Program-made: the position numbers and the translations under genes
The notes under the pieces: generated by a model
Told to the model about the DNA's origin: nothing
The model's database searches: none
Seen by the model: the letters and a program-made list of their open reading frames with translations, nothing else
Shown here: positions 1 through 8,972 of the stretch, piece by piece
Position numbering within the stretch: the stretch's first letter is position 1
Layout: every line of letters starts with the position of its first letter
From: Lactimicrobium massiliense
Lineage (GTDB): Bacteria; Bacillota_I; Bacilli_A; Erysipelotrichales; Erysipelotrichaceae
Direction: 5' to 3'
Assembly (NCBI RefSeq): GCF_900343155.1
Contig: NZ_OUNG01000003.1
Location: forward strand, 62,001-126,000
Length of the DNA: 64,000 nt

Positions 1-384
1 ACAGGCAATATTCATACTGTTCTTGCGTAAGATGATTTTATCGATTGCAGGGTATCAGCCAGGACATACGTTGAACAATGCAGAAGAAATCAGTGAATGA
101 CAGAAACATAGAAACAGGAGGGATATGAATTAGACTGAAGGCATCAGGAAGGAGCAGCCCGGATTTGAACTGGATGGTTCAGCTATCTGCGGTTCAGCTA
201 TGATGGCACGTTTCCATGGTGATCCACGATTTTAGACAGCAGAGCTGGCGGCGAAACCATTGGCCTGTGGGGTGGGAGAGCATTTGTCCCTGATACACGT
301 ATAACAGAATGGCTAAATACCGCGAACTGTTGAAAATCCGAGACTCTTTCCTCATGCCTTCAACAGCAGAGAAAAGATATTGAA
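1..384. other. Left-edge stretch without a convincing gene
   Basis: A plus-strand frame is open from the left edge (base 2) to a TGA at 98-100 and could be the last ~32 codons of a gene lying outside the window; its peptide ends in NNAEEISE and is not recognisable. The rest, 101-384, is downstream of the minus-strand gene ending at 385. It holds only a short minus-strand frame (194-409) that overlaps that gene's end and has no family signature. No RNA gene or clear terminator was seen. Confidence 0.3.
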
Positions 385-1293
385 TCAATCCGAAACTGGC
401 ACTTGACATTGGCTTTTACATAACAGCCGCTTATACGAATATGTAGCAATGCCAAGTAAAACACTCATTTTTTCGTCAAGCGGATTAGTTGTTATAAATA
501 ATTCTGAAAGATACGCAAAAACTTCATACAGTTTTTCCATATATGCAGTAATATTTCTTTTTTCCTCTGGAAATTCAATAGCAAATACACTGCAATCTGT
601 CATTTCGCTTACACACCTCCAAAATTCCTTTAAATATATAGAGTCAACTTTCTCAAAAGTCAAAATCATCATCTCAAGAGAACGTACCGAAGGACGAGCC
701 ATTCGCATTATTTCATCAGTGTGTTGAGATGTTGGATAAACAGCCAACAAATCCACCTGCTCTTTTAGAAGATGCACTTTTCCCGAAAGCAAATTGAAAC
801 AGAGGGCCACAAACCTAATATCAGTTGATTCATCGGATTGATGATCCATTATGTCACGCATTGTTTGAATTAGCGATTCGCACCTATCCTCAACGCTCTG
901 ATCGGAACAGTAAAAACACTCAGCAAAAATAGGTGCCTTGCTTGCCGTAAGGAAAATAGTTAATGGTACAAGTGCTTCTTTAGCCCCGATGTCAATGATG
1001 TAATCAAAAAATCTCTTTTGAATATCTATGTTAAGTTTTAGTATCTGAGACAATCGTGCGGTATATAGATCAGGAGCCAATTTATGTAATGTAGAAATAA
1101 TTCCATAAGACTTTTTCAGTCCTTCATCTCGTCCGTAATATTTCAAAATTAAGCCAATCCAAAGATACTCTGGCATACGACCATAGGTCCATGACTTCTC
1201 GTCTTCAAGTTCATGCATCAATGGCAATGTATTTATTGGAGCTATAAATTTTCCCTTTTTAAAGGTATGCTCAGATAATTTGCTATGTCTCAT
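385..1293 (-). CDS. Unrecognised 302-aa protein
   Basis: Full-length open frame of 302 residues starting with ATG at 1293. I do not recognise the family. The protein looks soluble and helical, with no signal peptide or transmembrane segment. Cysteines are scattered (e.g. an AECFYCSD stretch near the middle) rather than forming an obvious metal site. It lies 6 nt downstream of the 106-aa frame at 1300-1620, so the two are probably co-transcribed. The DNA is visibly more AT-rich than the housekeeping genes further right, which fits recent acquisition. Function unknown; calling it a real gene rests on its length and its position in tandem with its neighbour. Confidence 0.6.
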   Translation of the reverse strand: MRHSKLSEHTFKKGKFIAPINTLPLMHELEDEKSWTYGRMPEYLWIGLILKYYGRDEGLKKSYGIISTLHKLAPDLYTARLSQILKLNIDIQKRFFDYIIDIGAKEALVPLTIFLTASKAPIFAECFYCSDQSVEDRCESLIQTMRDIMDHQSDESTDIRFVALCFNLLSGKVHLLKEQVDLLAVYPTSQHTDEIMRMARPSVRSLEMMILTFEKVDSIYLKEFWRCVSEMTDCSVFAIEFPEEKRNITAYMEKLYEVFAYLSELFITTNPLDEKMSVLLGIATYSYKRLLCKSQCQVPVSD

Positions 1294-1299
1294 TGCCTT

Positions 1300-1620
1300 T
1301 TACCTTTCATCTTGACTGCTACCGATTTTTACATCTATTGTCCTAAAAATTAGCGGAAGCACTTCAAAGAAAAGCACTACCCCTTCCGGTCTGAAATCCA
1401 GCTGAATCTCCCAGAATTCAACGCCTGCCTTCGCAGCATTCCTGAAGGTTTGTGACACCTCCTCATAGTGCGTTGACCTCAGACGTTCCTTCTTTTCTGT
1501 TATACGATACTGGAAAACCTGCAGAAAAACAGCCTTTTCATGATCCTTAAGTGATCCAGCAAGCTCGTTAAGGTGCTTTACCATCCTGTCAGTTGATGAA
1601 AACGGCTTGGCACGAGTCAA
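1300..1620 (-). CDS. Unrecognised 106-aa protein, possibly truncated
   Basis: Open frame of 106 residues whose only in-frame start near the 5' end is a TTG at 1620; four codons upstream lies an in-frame TGA. The lack of an ATG and of a good ribosome binding site suggests either a TTG start or a 3' remnant of a longer gene. The product is charged and soluble (KDHEKAVF, EKKERLRS) with a hydrophobic C-terminal part. It is followed 6 nt later by the 302-aa gene. No family recognised. Between it and the XRE-AbrB gene (1621-1690) only very short frames occur, which fits a recombination scar. Confidence 0.4.
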   Translation of the reverse strand: MTRAKPFSSTDRMVKHLNELAGSLKDHEKAVFLQVFQYRITEKKERLRSTHYEEVSQTFRNAAKAGVEFWEIQLDFRPEGVVLFFEVLPLIFRTIDVKIGSSQDER

Positions 1621-1690
1621 CGAAATAGATAATCATTCCCTGCGCCTGTTCACATAAACGCGGTCAGGAACATATCCATTGCCTCGTTAT

Positions 1691-2122
1691 CTATTCCTGT
1701 ACTACCGTTCCGTTCCTGACTGCATTGGCAAAGGCTAAGATGCTTTCTGATTTCATGATAGCAAGTCCTTGTCTTTCATCGCCAAGTACCACCAACTGAT
1801 CTCCAGGTGAAATCTCAAATATCTTTCTTGCTTTAGCAGGAATCACAATCTGCCCTTTATCACCTACAGTTACCATTCCGAAGAGATGTTTTCCTTTTGG
1901 TGGAAGCGGCATACCCATGCTATCCTCCGATTTATAATTGGCCAGATCATCAAGCGACACTTCAAATATTTCCGCAAGTTTTTTACACTTGTCCAAATCA
2001 GGAACAGTTTCTCCGGTTTCCCACTTTGCTACAGACTGCCGGGAAACGCCAACTATATCAGCTATATCTTCCTGCGTCATGTTTTTCATTTTTCTAAGTG
2101 TTATCAGATTGTCATGAAACAT
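1691..2122 (-). CDS. XRE-type HTH / AbrB-like fusion regulator
   Basis: 143-residue DNA-binding protein with two modules. Residues about 6-60 form a Cro/CI-type helix-turn-helix (TQEDIADIVGVSRQSVAKWE). Residues about 77-125 form an AbrB/SpoVT swapped-hairpin domain (MVTVGDKGQIVIPAKARK). Such fusions act as dimeric transcription regulators. The first codons overlap by 11 nt the end of the acyltransferase gene upstream, so the pair is translationally coupled and the regulator probably controls its own operon. The acyltransferase partner argues against a toxin-antitoxin role. Family assignment is secure; target genes are inference. Confidence 0.85.
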   Translation of the reverse strand: MFHDNLITLRKMKNMTQEDIADIVGVSRQSVAKWETGETVPDLDKCKKLAEIFEVSLDDLANYKSEDSMGMPLPPKGKHLFGMVTVGDKGQIVIPAKARKIFEISPGDQLVVLGDERQGLAIMKSESILAFANAVRNGTVVQE

Positions 2123-3200
2123 CGTTTTTTCTTTCTTTCTTTATTCCGAGCACCGCCCATCTGAAGAATGGTATTCTGGAGATTACGGCATTCAAGGCAT
2201 ATGCCACCGCAAAGCCTGCAATCAAGCTGATAATATAAATCATAGTTGTCGGAAGATTACCTGGTTTTCCAAGGAGCAGGGCTGCTGTTGATATCCCAAG
2301 GTAATGAAATACATATAACCCAAAATTGTTTTTACTCATCCATATCGTAAAAGCGTTTTGCTTATCCGCATACTTTGCTGCACCGCTAAGAATCGCCATG
2401 CTTGCCAACCATCCGAAAACTGTAAACAGGATCGATCTGTTGATAGGGGCTTCCGCATAGTTGTCACCAAAGTACATGATGCAGAAGGCTGTTCCAACAC
2501 CTACACCAAGAACAAGCAGCAATACAAAATAATTTTTCAGTGTCGCAATTACCTCATCATGTGAAAACACAAAGTAGCCAAGCAAGAAAGCAGCTCCGTA
2601 ATATCCAAACCGATAAACCACAACAACCGGCGTGTTAAGAATCTGCGCTGCTCCCCATATTACAAGAGCCATCAAAAGTATCGCTATGAGGTTAGCCTTT
2701 CCACCCAATTTCCACAGCCTGTCCTTATCTATTTTTCTGACGAGAAGAAGAACCATCGAAAATAGCCAAAGCAGCTGTATGTACCACAGAACTCCCGTTC
2801 CGCTTAACACCATAATGAAATACTTGATTACGGCAGGTACTTCGTGCATGGAATCAAAAGCGTCGCTTATTGACATGCTGACATATCCCTGGATGAACTG
2901 AAACGCAAATAGTCCTACGGTAGAGGGAATAAGCAGCTTCCTTGTCCTGTTTTTCGCAAATTCCTTTGCGGTGTGACTGTCCAGATAATATCTGGAGCAT
3001 ATTCCCGATACAAGGAATAACAGAAGCATAAACCATGGATAGACCGCATATAGGAAAATGTCATAATACTGCATATCAAGAGAAGTAATCTTTCCAACTC
3101 CTCCGAGAATGCCTTCGCCATTATACATGTAAATCACATGATAAATGACAACCAAAACTACAGTTACCCATCTGATATTGTCTAAGTAGTATTTTCTCAT
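2112..3200 (-). CDS. Membrane acyltransferase, acyltransferase-3 family
   Basis: 362-residue integral membrane protein with about ten hydrophobic segments. The N-terminus (RKYYLDNIRWVTVVLVVIYH) is the hallmark of acyltransferase-3 proteins, which move acetyl or other acyl groups onto sugars, lipids or peptidoglycan; the His of VIYH is the usual catalytic residue. The tail is basic and cytoplasmic. It is the first gene of a unit that continues into the XRE-AbrB regulator (11-nt overlap). Substrate cannot be read from sequence. AT-rich base composition sets it apart from the housekeeping block to the right. Confidence 0.85.
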   Translation of the reverse strand: MRKYYLDNIRWVTVVLVVIYHVIYMYNGEGILGGVGKITSLDMQYYDIFLYAVYPWFMLLLFLVSGICSRYYLDSHTAKEFAKNRTRKLLIPSTVGLFAFQFIQGYVSMSISDAFDSMHEVPAVIKYFIMVLSGTGVLWYIQLLWLFSMVLLLVRKIDKDRLWKLGGKANLIAILLMALVIWGAAQILNTPVVVVYRFGYYGAAFLLGYFVFSHDEVIATLKNYFVLLLVLGVGVGTAFCIMYFGDNYAEAPINRSILFTVFGWLASMAILSGAAKYADKQNAFTIWMSKNNFGLYVFHYLGISTAALLLGKPGNLPTTMIYIISLIAGFAVAYALNAVISRIPFFRWAVLGIKKERKNDVS

Positions 3201-3673
3201 GTATTTCTCACCTTTGCAATTTATTTTAACGTTATTATTAATTGCAAGGCATACCCATGTCTACCAACCAAACCGAACATTTATATCTCTGAAATGTTAA
3301 AGCTGGTTGCGGAATCTAAAATTTCTTCAGCACAAAGCTCACCTCCCACAAACTCCCTTAACTTGTATCACTGACCAGCTTCACTTGATATCCGTCAATA
3401 TATTTCCGCAGATATTCTTGATGCCGTTCAACATGGCATTGAACGCATCACTCCGCTGCCGCCGCTTTCTTTCTCTTCATCAATAAACTCATAGTCTCGA
3501 CCAACCCCAAATAGTAAAATCGTTGACTCGTTTTCTGAAATAGTAAAATCGTAGCCACGCCACTGCTCCTGACCAGTTCCCTCAGACATAAAAAGAGGGC
3601 TTCCATCACACCGAGCACGCTCTGCTCCCGGTGACGGAACCCCAGTAAATCAGGCTTTTTCAGCCCTTTTTCT
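3201..3673. other. Intergenic stretch with likely insertion-sequence debris
   Basis: No intact gene. On the minus strand several short frames run into stops: one around 3545-3640 encodes a peptide containing DLLGFRHREQSVLGVMEAL, another around 3410-3475 encodes RQRSDAFNAMLNGIKNICG. Both look like broken coding sequence rather than random DNA, but I cannot name the source gene. A 15-bp direct repeat lies inside (3509-3552). The first ~60 bases hold the 5' region of the acyltransferase gene. The segment separates the AT-rich left block from the housekeeping operon, so it may be the scar of a mobile-element insertion. Confidence 0.45.
3509..3552. repeat. 15-bp direct repeat, possible IS-end repeat
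   Basis: The 15-mer AAATAGTAAAATCGT occurs at 3509-3523 and again at 3538-3552, a 29-bp period. Short repeated motifs at element ends are known for IS21-like elements. Here no IstA or IstB frame is left beside it, so the link to a mobile element is inference. Confidence 0.5.
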
Positions 3674-4999
3674 TCAAGAATGTGTTAGTAGACAGACGGT
3701 CTCGATGTGAAGTGTATTGGGGAACATATCGGCGGGCTGAATCTTCTGTGCCACATAGCCGCACTTGGTCAGATACGCCACATCCCTTGCCAGTGTTGCC
3801 GGATCACAGGACACATAGACCAGCTTCTTTGGTGCGATCTTCACCATGGCATCCAATGTATCCTTTGCGCATCCCTTACGGGGCGGGTCCACAATCATGG
3901 CATCCACTTTCAGTTTGGAGCGGATAATCCGCTGGGCACCCTGACCGGCATCGGCGTTGAGAAACTCAATGTTCTCCACGTGGTTGATCTCAGCATTCTT
4001 TCTGGCATCTTTCACGGCATCCGGGACAATCTCAATGCCGAATACCTTTTTGCAGTATTTTGAAGCAATGATGCCCATCGTACCTGTACCGCAGTACATA
4101 TCGACCAGCACATCGTTCTTTGTCAAACCGGCAAAGTCGATGGCAGTCTGGTACAGAAGCGGTGTTGTGTAGGGATTGATCTGATAGAAGGAACGGGCTG
4201 AGATCCGGAACCTGCAGCCAAGCAGCTCTTCTTCAATCCACGGTCTGCCTGCGATCAGGATTTCCTTTCCATCCAGAATGACATTATCGGTGCGCTTGTT
4301 TACGATGACAGACAAGCTCTTGATCTGCGGATACTGCTGCAGAAGATACTGACATAATTGATCTTTGCCGTCAAAGGGATATTCTCTGACAATGAATACC
4401 ACCATGACTTCTCCCGTCACGTGGGCATGTTTGATCAGTACATGCCGCATGGCACTGGCACAGTGATACTTTGCAAACAGTGTCTGCAGGGTATTGACGA
4501 TCTGGTTAGACAGTTCGCTTTCAGCGTAACATGTTGTGAACGGAATGATTTTGTTGGTATGAGACTGATAAAAGCCCATCTCGATCTTGCCCTGATTCAC
4601 CTGCACCGGGATCTGTACTTTGTTGCGGTAATTGAAGTAAGGCTCAGCTGTCATGATCGGACTTGGTTCAATCTCCATATCCGCGTTCTGCCGGAAGCAC
4701 ATCTTCAGTTTTTCTTCCTTGAAACGGCACTGTTCTTCATGATCCATGTGCATCAGCTGACAGCCGCCGCAAAGGCGGTACACATCACAGAGGGGGGTTA
4801 CCCGGTGAATGGATGGCTTGATCAGTCTGACAATGCGGCCAAAACCATAGTTCTTCTTCAGTGCGGTGATGCCGATTTCAGCTTCCTCGTTTTCCAGTAA
4901 ACCAGGCACAAAGAAGACAAAGCCGTCATTGCGCACAACCCCTGCGCCGTCACCGTTATAGCCGCTGCACACTGCAGTAAAAGTATCATTCTTTTTCAT
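3674..4999 (-). CDS. rlmD: 23S rRNA (uracil-5-)-methyltransferase, RlmD/RlmCD type
   Basis: 441 residues, usual length for the TrmA/RlmD family that makes 5-methyluridine in 23S rRNA using S-adenosylmethionine. An N-terminal TRAM domain (about 1-58) precedes the iron-sulfur cysteines Cys71, Cys77, Cys80 and probably Cys157. The SAM site is MYCGTGTMG (301-309), DPPRKG follows at 371-376 and the catalytic cysteine is Cys398 in SCDPATLARD. Start is ATG at 4999. A terminator sits just upstream (5011-5032), so it is transcribed apart from the gat operon. Gram-positive members can modify two uridines (RlmCD), so exact targets are not certain. Confidence 0.93.
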   Translation of the reverse strand: MKKNDTFTAVCSGYNGDGAGVVRNDGFVFFVPGLLENEEAEIGITALKKNYGFGRIVRLIKPSIHRVTPLCDVYRLCGGCQLMHMDHEEQCRFKEEKLKMCFRQNADMEIEPSPIMTAEPYFNYRNKVQIPVQVNQGKIEMGFYQSHTNKIIPFTTCYAESELSNQIVNTLQTLFAKYHCASAMRHVLIKHAHVTGEVMVVFIVREYPFDGKDQLCQYLLQQYPQIKSLSVIVNKRTDNVILDGKEILIAGRPWIEEELLGCRFRISARSFYQINPYTTPLLYQTAIDFAGLTKNDVLVDMYCGTGTMGIIASKYCKKVFGIEIVPDAVKDARKNAEINHVENIEFLNADAGQGAQRIIRSKLKVDAMIVDPPRKGCAKDTLDAMVKIAPKKLVYVSCDPATLARDVAYLTKCGYVAQKIQPADMFPNTLHIETVCLLTHS

Positions 5000-5010
5000 A
5001 TGTTATGAAG

Positions 5011-5032
5011 AAAAAAGAGGCTGTGCCTCTTT
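5011..5032 (-). terminator. Terminator after the pcrA-gatB operon
   Basis: Read on the minus strand, an AAAGAGGC / GCCTCTTT hairpin with a 3-nt loop is followed by a run of T. It begins right after the TAA of the 5034-5726 gene and ends the operon before rlmD. Confidence 0.8.
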
Positions 5033-5033
5033 C

Positions 5034-5726
5034 TTACTGTCCCTCCGTACTGTCCGTTGTACCGGCGTCTGCAGAAGAAGCTGCCGTAGCCTGCGGTGAA
5101 GCAGAAGCCGCTGCCTCTGCTGCCTTTCTGTTTTCAACATCCTGTCTTAACTGTTCAGCCAGTTCAGGATATCTTGCCTCAGAAACCGTCTGGCATTCCG
5201 GATCTGTCATGGAAGATGTCTTGGTATCAATGACATAGACAAAGGCATCAGATGTGCGGTCCTGGCTGGAATCCATGTTATAGACATGAATTTCAAGATC
5301 ATACATCTTCTTGCCATCTGCCTGGGTAAAGTAGACGGACGGATCCAGCACTTCACTGATCGTGGAATAGATTTCCTGGGCTTTTGCAGTAGCGTCATCT
5401 GCCGTCGCATCCTGTGAGATCTGGGCATAGACGCGCAGTGTTGCCGAAGCCAGATTGCTGAACTCAGCCTGTACGCCATCCAATCCCGCTACCTTTTCAT
5501 CTACTGTCTTGAGATCACTCTTGGTAATCGAAGGATCCAGATCCCCTTCATACCGATTGCCAAAGACTGGTGAACCTGTATCCATAGCAGATGAGAACAG
5601 AACCCAGCCCAGCACCACAATTGGTGCCAGCACCAGGATCAGACAGATCCAGAAGACAGCGACGGTACGTCTGCTTCTGTGGCTTTTCTTGATATTACGA
5701 TTTGCTTTGTTGTTCGTTTGCTTCAT
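5034..5726 (-). CDS. Single-pass membrane protein of unknown function
   Basis: 230 residues: a basic cytoplasmic head (about 1-22), one transmembrane helix (about 23-46, VAVFWICLILVLAPIVVLGW), then an extracytoplasmic domain of about 150 residues and an Ala/Ser-rich tail (about 195-230) of low complexity. No catalytic motif or lipobox is seen and I do not recognise the family. It lies about 50 nt after gatB on the same strand and ends at the operon terminator, so it is probably the last gene of the pcrA-ligA-gatCAB unit. The position may be conserved in relatives, but no role follows from it. Confidence 0.7.
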   Translation of the reverse strand: MKQTNNKANRNIKKSHRSRRTVAVFWICLILVLAPIVVLGWVLFSSAMDTGSPVFGNRYEGDLDPSITKSDLKTVDEKVAGLDGVQAEFSNLASATLRVYAQISQDATADDATAKAQEIYSTISEVLDPSVYFTQADGKKMYDLEIHVYNMDSSQDRTSDAFVYVIDTKTSSMTDPECQTVSEARYPELAEQLRQDVENRKAAEAAASASPQATAASSADAGTTDSTEGQ

Positions 5727-5776
5727 ATTCCTTCTCGTTGTGAATTGCTGTATTTGTTTTTACAACCAGTATCTTA

Positions 5777-7207
5777 TCAGATTCGGCTCTTCAGTGCATC
5801 CCTGACCATCTTGTTTACCATGCCAGGGTTTGCCTGACCGCGTGATTTTTTCATCACCTGGCCGACCAGGAAGCCAACAGCACGATCCTTGCCATTCTTG
5901 AAATCCTCAATGGCCTGCGGATTGGCATCCAGCACTTCTGTAACCATCTTCTCAATGGCACCGGTATCAGATACCTGACGAAGGCCCTTCTCCTCAGCAC
6001 TCTTCTGAGGATCCTTGCCTGCCATCAGATCATCGACAAGCTTCTTTGCCTGGGCATTGGAAACCTCTCCTGCATCTATTAAGGATACCAGCTTTGCAAG
6101 ATTCTGCGGCTTAAGATCACAGTTGTCAATGGTCTTTTCATGCTTGTTCAGCCATGCACTGATATCAGACAGCAGCCAGTTGCACACCGCCTTGGCATTC
6201 CTGGCATACTTCATTGTCTCTTCAAAGAACTCAGACATTTCCTTGTTGGCAATGAGAATATCAATATCATGGTCGCTCAGACCATACTCTTTCTGATATC
6301 TGGCACGTCTGGCCTCCGGCAGTTCCGGCATATGGGCCTGAATATCCGCAATCCACTTTGGATCCAGACGGATCGGGAAAATATTCGGTTCCGGGAAGAA
6401 CTTGTAGTCCACATTGCCTTCCTTGCGGCGCATCAGAATCGTTGTGCCGGTCTTGTCATCAAAACGTCTTGTTTCCTGATGCACAACATCACCAGCTTCC
6501 AGCAGCTTCTTCTGGCGTTCTACTTCATAATCCACTGCCTTGCCGATATTGGAAATCGAGTTAATGTTCTTGATTTCATTCTTGGTTCCCAGATGGTCAG
6601 CACCTTTTGGCGCAATGGAGACGTTGACATCGCAGCGCATGGAGCCTTCCTCCATCTTGCAGTCAGAAACACCAATGTAATACAGCGTCTGCCGCAGTGC
6701 TTCCACGTATGCCTCTGCCTCCTGGCCATTGGTCATATCCGGCTTGGAAACAATCTCAATCAATGGTGTATCTGCACGGTTGAAGTCGAGCAGTGAGACC
6801 TTGGAAAGATGATACTGCTTGGCAGTATCCTCCTCCATGTGAATTCTCTCAATCCGGATCTTCTTCTCACCCTGCGGTGTATTGATCACAACATAGCCGT
6901 TTCTGCCGATCGGGTGAAACTGCTGGGTAATCTGGAAACCCTTGGCCAGATCACTGTAGTAATAGTTCTTACGGTCGAATTTAACGAGTGGATCAATGGT
7001 CATATGGAAGGCTGTGCAGGCCATGATTGCCTTCTTCACAGCTTCCTTGTTTACTTCCGGCAGCGTACCCGGCATACCCAGGTCAATTTCATTGACGCAG
7101 GTATTCGCCTTACGGCCAAAAGATGTCGGCGCACCGGAGAACATCTTGGTATCTGTCTTGAGCTGGCAGTGGATCTCAATGCCTATGGTTACGTTGTACT
7201 CCATCAT
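5777..7207 (-). CDS. gatB: Asp-tRNA(Asn)/Glu-tRNA(Gln) amidotransferase subunit B
   Basis: 476 residues, full length. GatB binds the misacylated tRNA and phosphorylates the Glu or Asp side chain before amidation. The N-terminal signature (TIGIEIHCQLKTDTKMF) and the central YKFFPEPN region are classic, as is the C-terminal GatB/YqeY helical domain (about 330-476, ending with a GQANPGMVNKMV segment). Its ATG overlaps the TGA of gatA by 4 nt, so translation is coupled. Together with gatC and gatA it makes the complex that supplies Gln-tRNA and probably Asn-tRNA. Confidence 0.97.
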   Translation of the reverse strand: MMEYNVTIGIEIHCQLKTDTKMFSGAPTSFGRKANTCVNEIDLGMPGTLPEVNKEAVKKAIMACTAFHMTIDPLVKFDRKNYYYSDLAKGFQITQQFHPIGRNGYVVINTPQGEKKIRIERIHMEEDTAKQYHLSKVSLLDFNRADTPLIEIVSKPDMTNGQEAEAYVEALRQTLYYIGVSDCKMEEGSMRCDVNVSIAPKGADHLGTKNEIKNINSISNIGKAVDYEVERQKKLLEAGDVVHQETRRFDDKTGTTILMRRKEGNVDYKFFPEPNIFPIRLDPKWIADIQAHMPELPEARRARYQKEYGLSDHDIDILIANKEMSEFFEETMKYARNAKAVCNWLLSDISAWLNKHEKTIDNCDLKPQNLAKLVSLIDAGEVSNAQAKKLVDDLMAGKDPQKSAEEKGLRQVSDTGAIEKMVTEVLDANPQAIEDFKNGKDRAVGFLVGQVMKKSRGQANPGMVNKMVRDALKSRI

Positions 7208-8619
7208 TTCACCTCCGCATGCAGATCATAATAGCCTGTAATCTCTTCGATTGCCTTGCCAAGATCAAACATCGTCTCTTCATCCCATGCCCGGCATGTC
7301 AGGTTGACCCCCAGCGGGCAGCCATCCTCAAAGCCCATCGGCACAGTCATGCTCGGATAGCCGGAAAAATTGGCAATGGCCATATAGTTCTCGGCCACCA
7401 TATATGTATCTGACAGCTGATCCTGATCCTTGCTTTCATCAATCAGCGGCGCAATATCACCGCTTGCCGGCGCAATCACACAGTCATATTCCTTCAGACA
7501 ATCATGCAGCGCATTGACAATCAGTCTTCTGACCTTCTGTGCCTTGCGGAACAATCGTTCCTGATTTTCTTCAAACAGACCATAGGAACCAATGACAAAC
7601 CGTCTGCGGATCAGCGGTCCGAATCCCTTCGTTCTGGAATTCGTCATGATCTCCTTCATATCCGCACCACCTTCACGCACGCCGAAACGGATGCCGTCAA
7701 GATTGGAATGGTTGGAAGTTGCCTCACAGTTGGCAATGATGAAGTAGGTTGGCAGAATTGCCTTCATCAGGGCATCATCAAAGTGGTATACATCCACCTG
7801 GGCTCCCTTTGCCTTCATCTTGTCCATCAGGTCATTGAAAACCCCGACGGTATGCTTGTTGGCAATGCTTTCTACCACATTTCCAATAATGGCAATTTTG
7901 CGGCCATGCAGGTCACTGTTCAGCAGCCTGCTGTAATCCGGTACCGGACGGTCAGAACTTGTCATATCACGCTCATCCCTGCCTGCCAGAACCTGCAGGG
8001 AAATGCAGGCATCCTCGATGGATCTTGTAAAGTAGCCGACATGATCAAGAGAGCTTGCATACGGAATGATGCCATAGCGGCTGATGCGGCCATAGGTAGG
8101 CTTGACACCCACGATGCCATTGTAGGCAGCTGGTTTGCGGATAGAGTCGCCGGTATCTGAACCAATTGCCATCGGCACAACATTGCTTGCCACAAGGGCA
8201 GCTGAGCCGCCGGAAGATCCACCCGTCATTCTTCTGGGATCCCATGGATTGTGGGCAGGACCGGTAAAGCATGTCAGGTTTGTACCGCCCATAGCCAGCT
8301 CATCCATGCTTGCCTTGGCGATGGTCACTGCACCTGCCGCATTGAGCTTATCTACGATCGTGGCATTGTAGATCGGGACATAATTGCTCAGAATCCGGGA
8401 TCCTGCAGTTGTACGGATTCCCTTTGTATTCACATTATCCTTCAGGGCAATCGGCACACCGCGCATCAGGCCATCTTCAGGCAGATGGGCAAGCTGATCA
8501 GCAGGATCCACAAATGTAATCACATCATTCAGTACCGGCTGCAGTTTCTGCGCCTTCTCATAGGCTTCGTTGCAGCGCTTTTCTGCCCCGGCTTTATCCT
8601 TTGCCATTTCACGGATCAT
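7204..8619 (-). CDS. gatA: Asp-tRNA(Asn)/Glu-tRNA(Gln) amidotransferase subunit A
   Basis: 471 residues. The amidase subunit releases ammonia from glutamine or asparagine for GatB. The Ser-cisSer-Lys triad is intact: Lys60 (IALKDN), cis-Ser135 (GGSSGGS) and nucleophile Ser159. The nucleophile loop reads SDTGDSIRKPA where most bacteria have SDTGGSIRQPA; the Gly-to-Asp and Gln-to-Lys changes recall Mollicutes-type GatA. The start at 8619 shares a base with the gatC stop (TAATG) and the end overlaps gatB by 4 nt, so C, A and B are translated as a coupled set. Confidence 0.97.
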   Translation of the reverse strand: MIREMAKDKAGAEKRCNEAYEKAQKLQPVLNDVITFVDPADQLAHLPEDGLMRGVPIALKDNVNTKGIRTTAGSRILSNYVPIYNATIVDKLNAAGAVTIAKASMDELAMGGTNLTCFTGPAHNPWDPRRMTGGSSGGSAALVASNVVPMAIGSDTGDSIRKPAAYNGIVGVKPTYGRISRYGIIPYASSLDHVGYFTRSIEDACISLQVLAGRDERDMTSSDRPVPDYSRLLNSDLHGRKIAIIGNVVESIANKHTVGVFNDLMDKMKAKGAQVDVYHFDDALMKAILPTYFIIANCEATSNHSNLDGIRFGVREGGADMKEIMTNSRTKGFGPLIRRRFVIGSYGLFEENQERLFRKAQKVRRLIVNALHDCLKEYDCVIAPASGDIAPLIDESKDQDQLSDTYMVAENYMAIANFSGYPSMTVPMGFEDGCPLGVNLTCRAWDEETMFDLGKAIEEITGYYDLHAEVK

Positions 8620-8915
8620 TATTTCACCACCTTCGGCAGGACAAAATGTCCTTCCAGCTTCTTGTCCACATTTGCCATCGCATCATCCTGACTGATGACA
8701 TTGGATACAACATCATCACGCAGAAAATGCGTATCATCCTCAAACGGATAGATCATTTCCTCTACCCCATCCGTATTTACTGCATCCAGCAGCTTCATCT
8801 GCTTCTCCAATGTTGAAAACTCCTGCACGATGGCATCGGCTTCCTCATCGGACAGATCAAACATCAGCTGGTTTGCCAGTTTCTTGAAATATGTTCTGTC
8901 TTTTTTCTCTTCCAT
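8619..8915 (-). CDS. gatC: Asp-tRNA(Asn)/Glu-tRNA(Gln) amidotransferase subunit C
   Basis: 98 residues, the usual size of GatC, the small subunit that wraps around GatA and stabilises the complex with GatB. Residues 8-40 are helical (FKKLANQLMFDLSDEEADAI) and the C-terminal part holds an acidic FEDDTHFLRDD segment near the place where GatC proteins carry their conserved Arg-Asp. It sits first in gatCAB, 57 nt after ligA, and ends with the TAATG junction to gatA. Confidence 0.93.
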   Translation of the reverse strand: MEEKKDRTYFKKLANQLMFDLSDEEADAIVQEFSTLEKQMKLLDAVNTDGVEEMIYPFEDDTHFLRDDVVSNVISQDDAMANVDKKLEGHFVLPKVVK

Positions 8916-8972
8916 TGTTAAATCCTCTGTAATACGCGTCCAATTTTAGCCTTATTTCCGCATCAAATCAAT

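Noticed and set aside
194-409. 71-codon minus-strand frame at the left edge
   Set aside because: Overlaps the end of the 302-aa gene, with no binding site and no family features.
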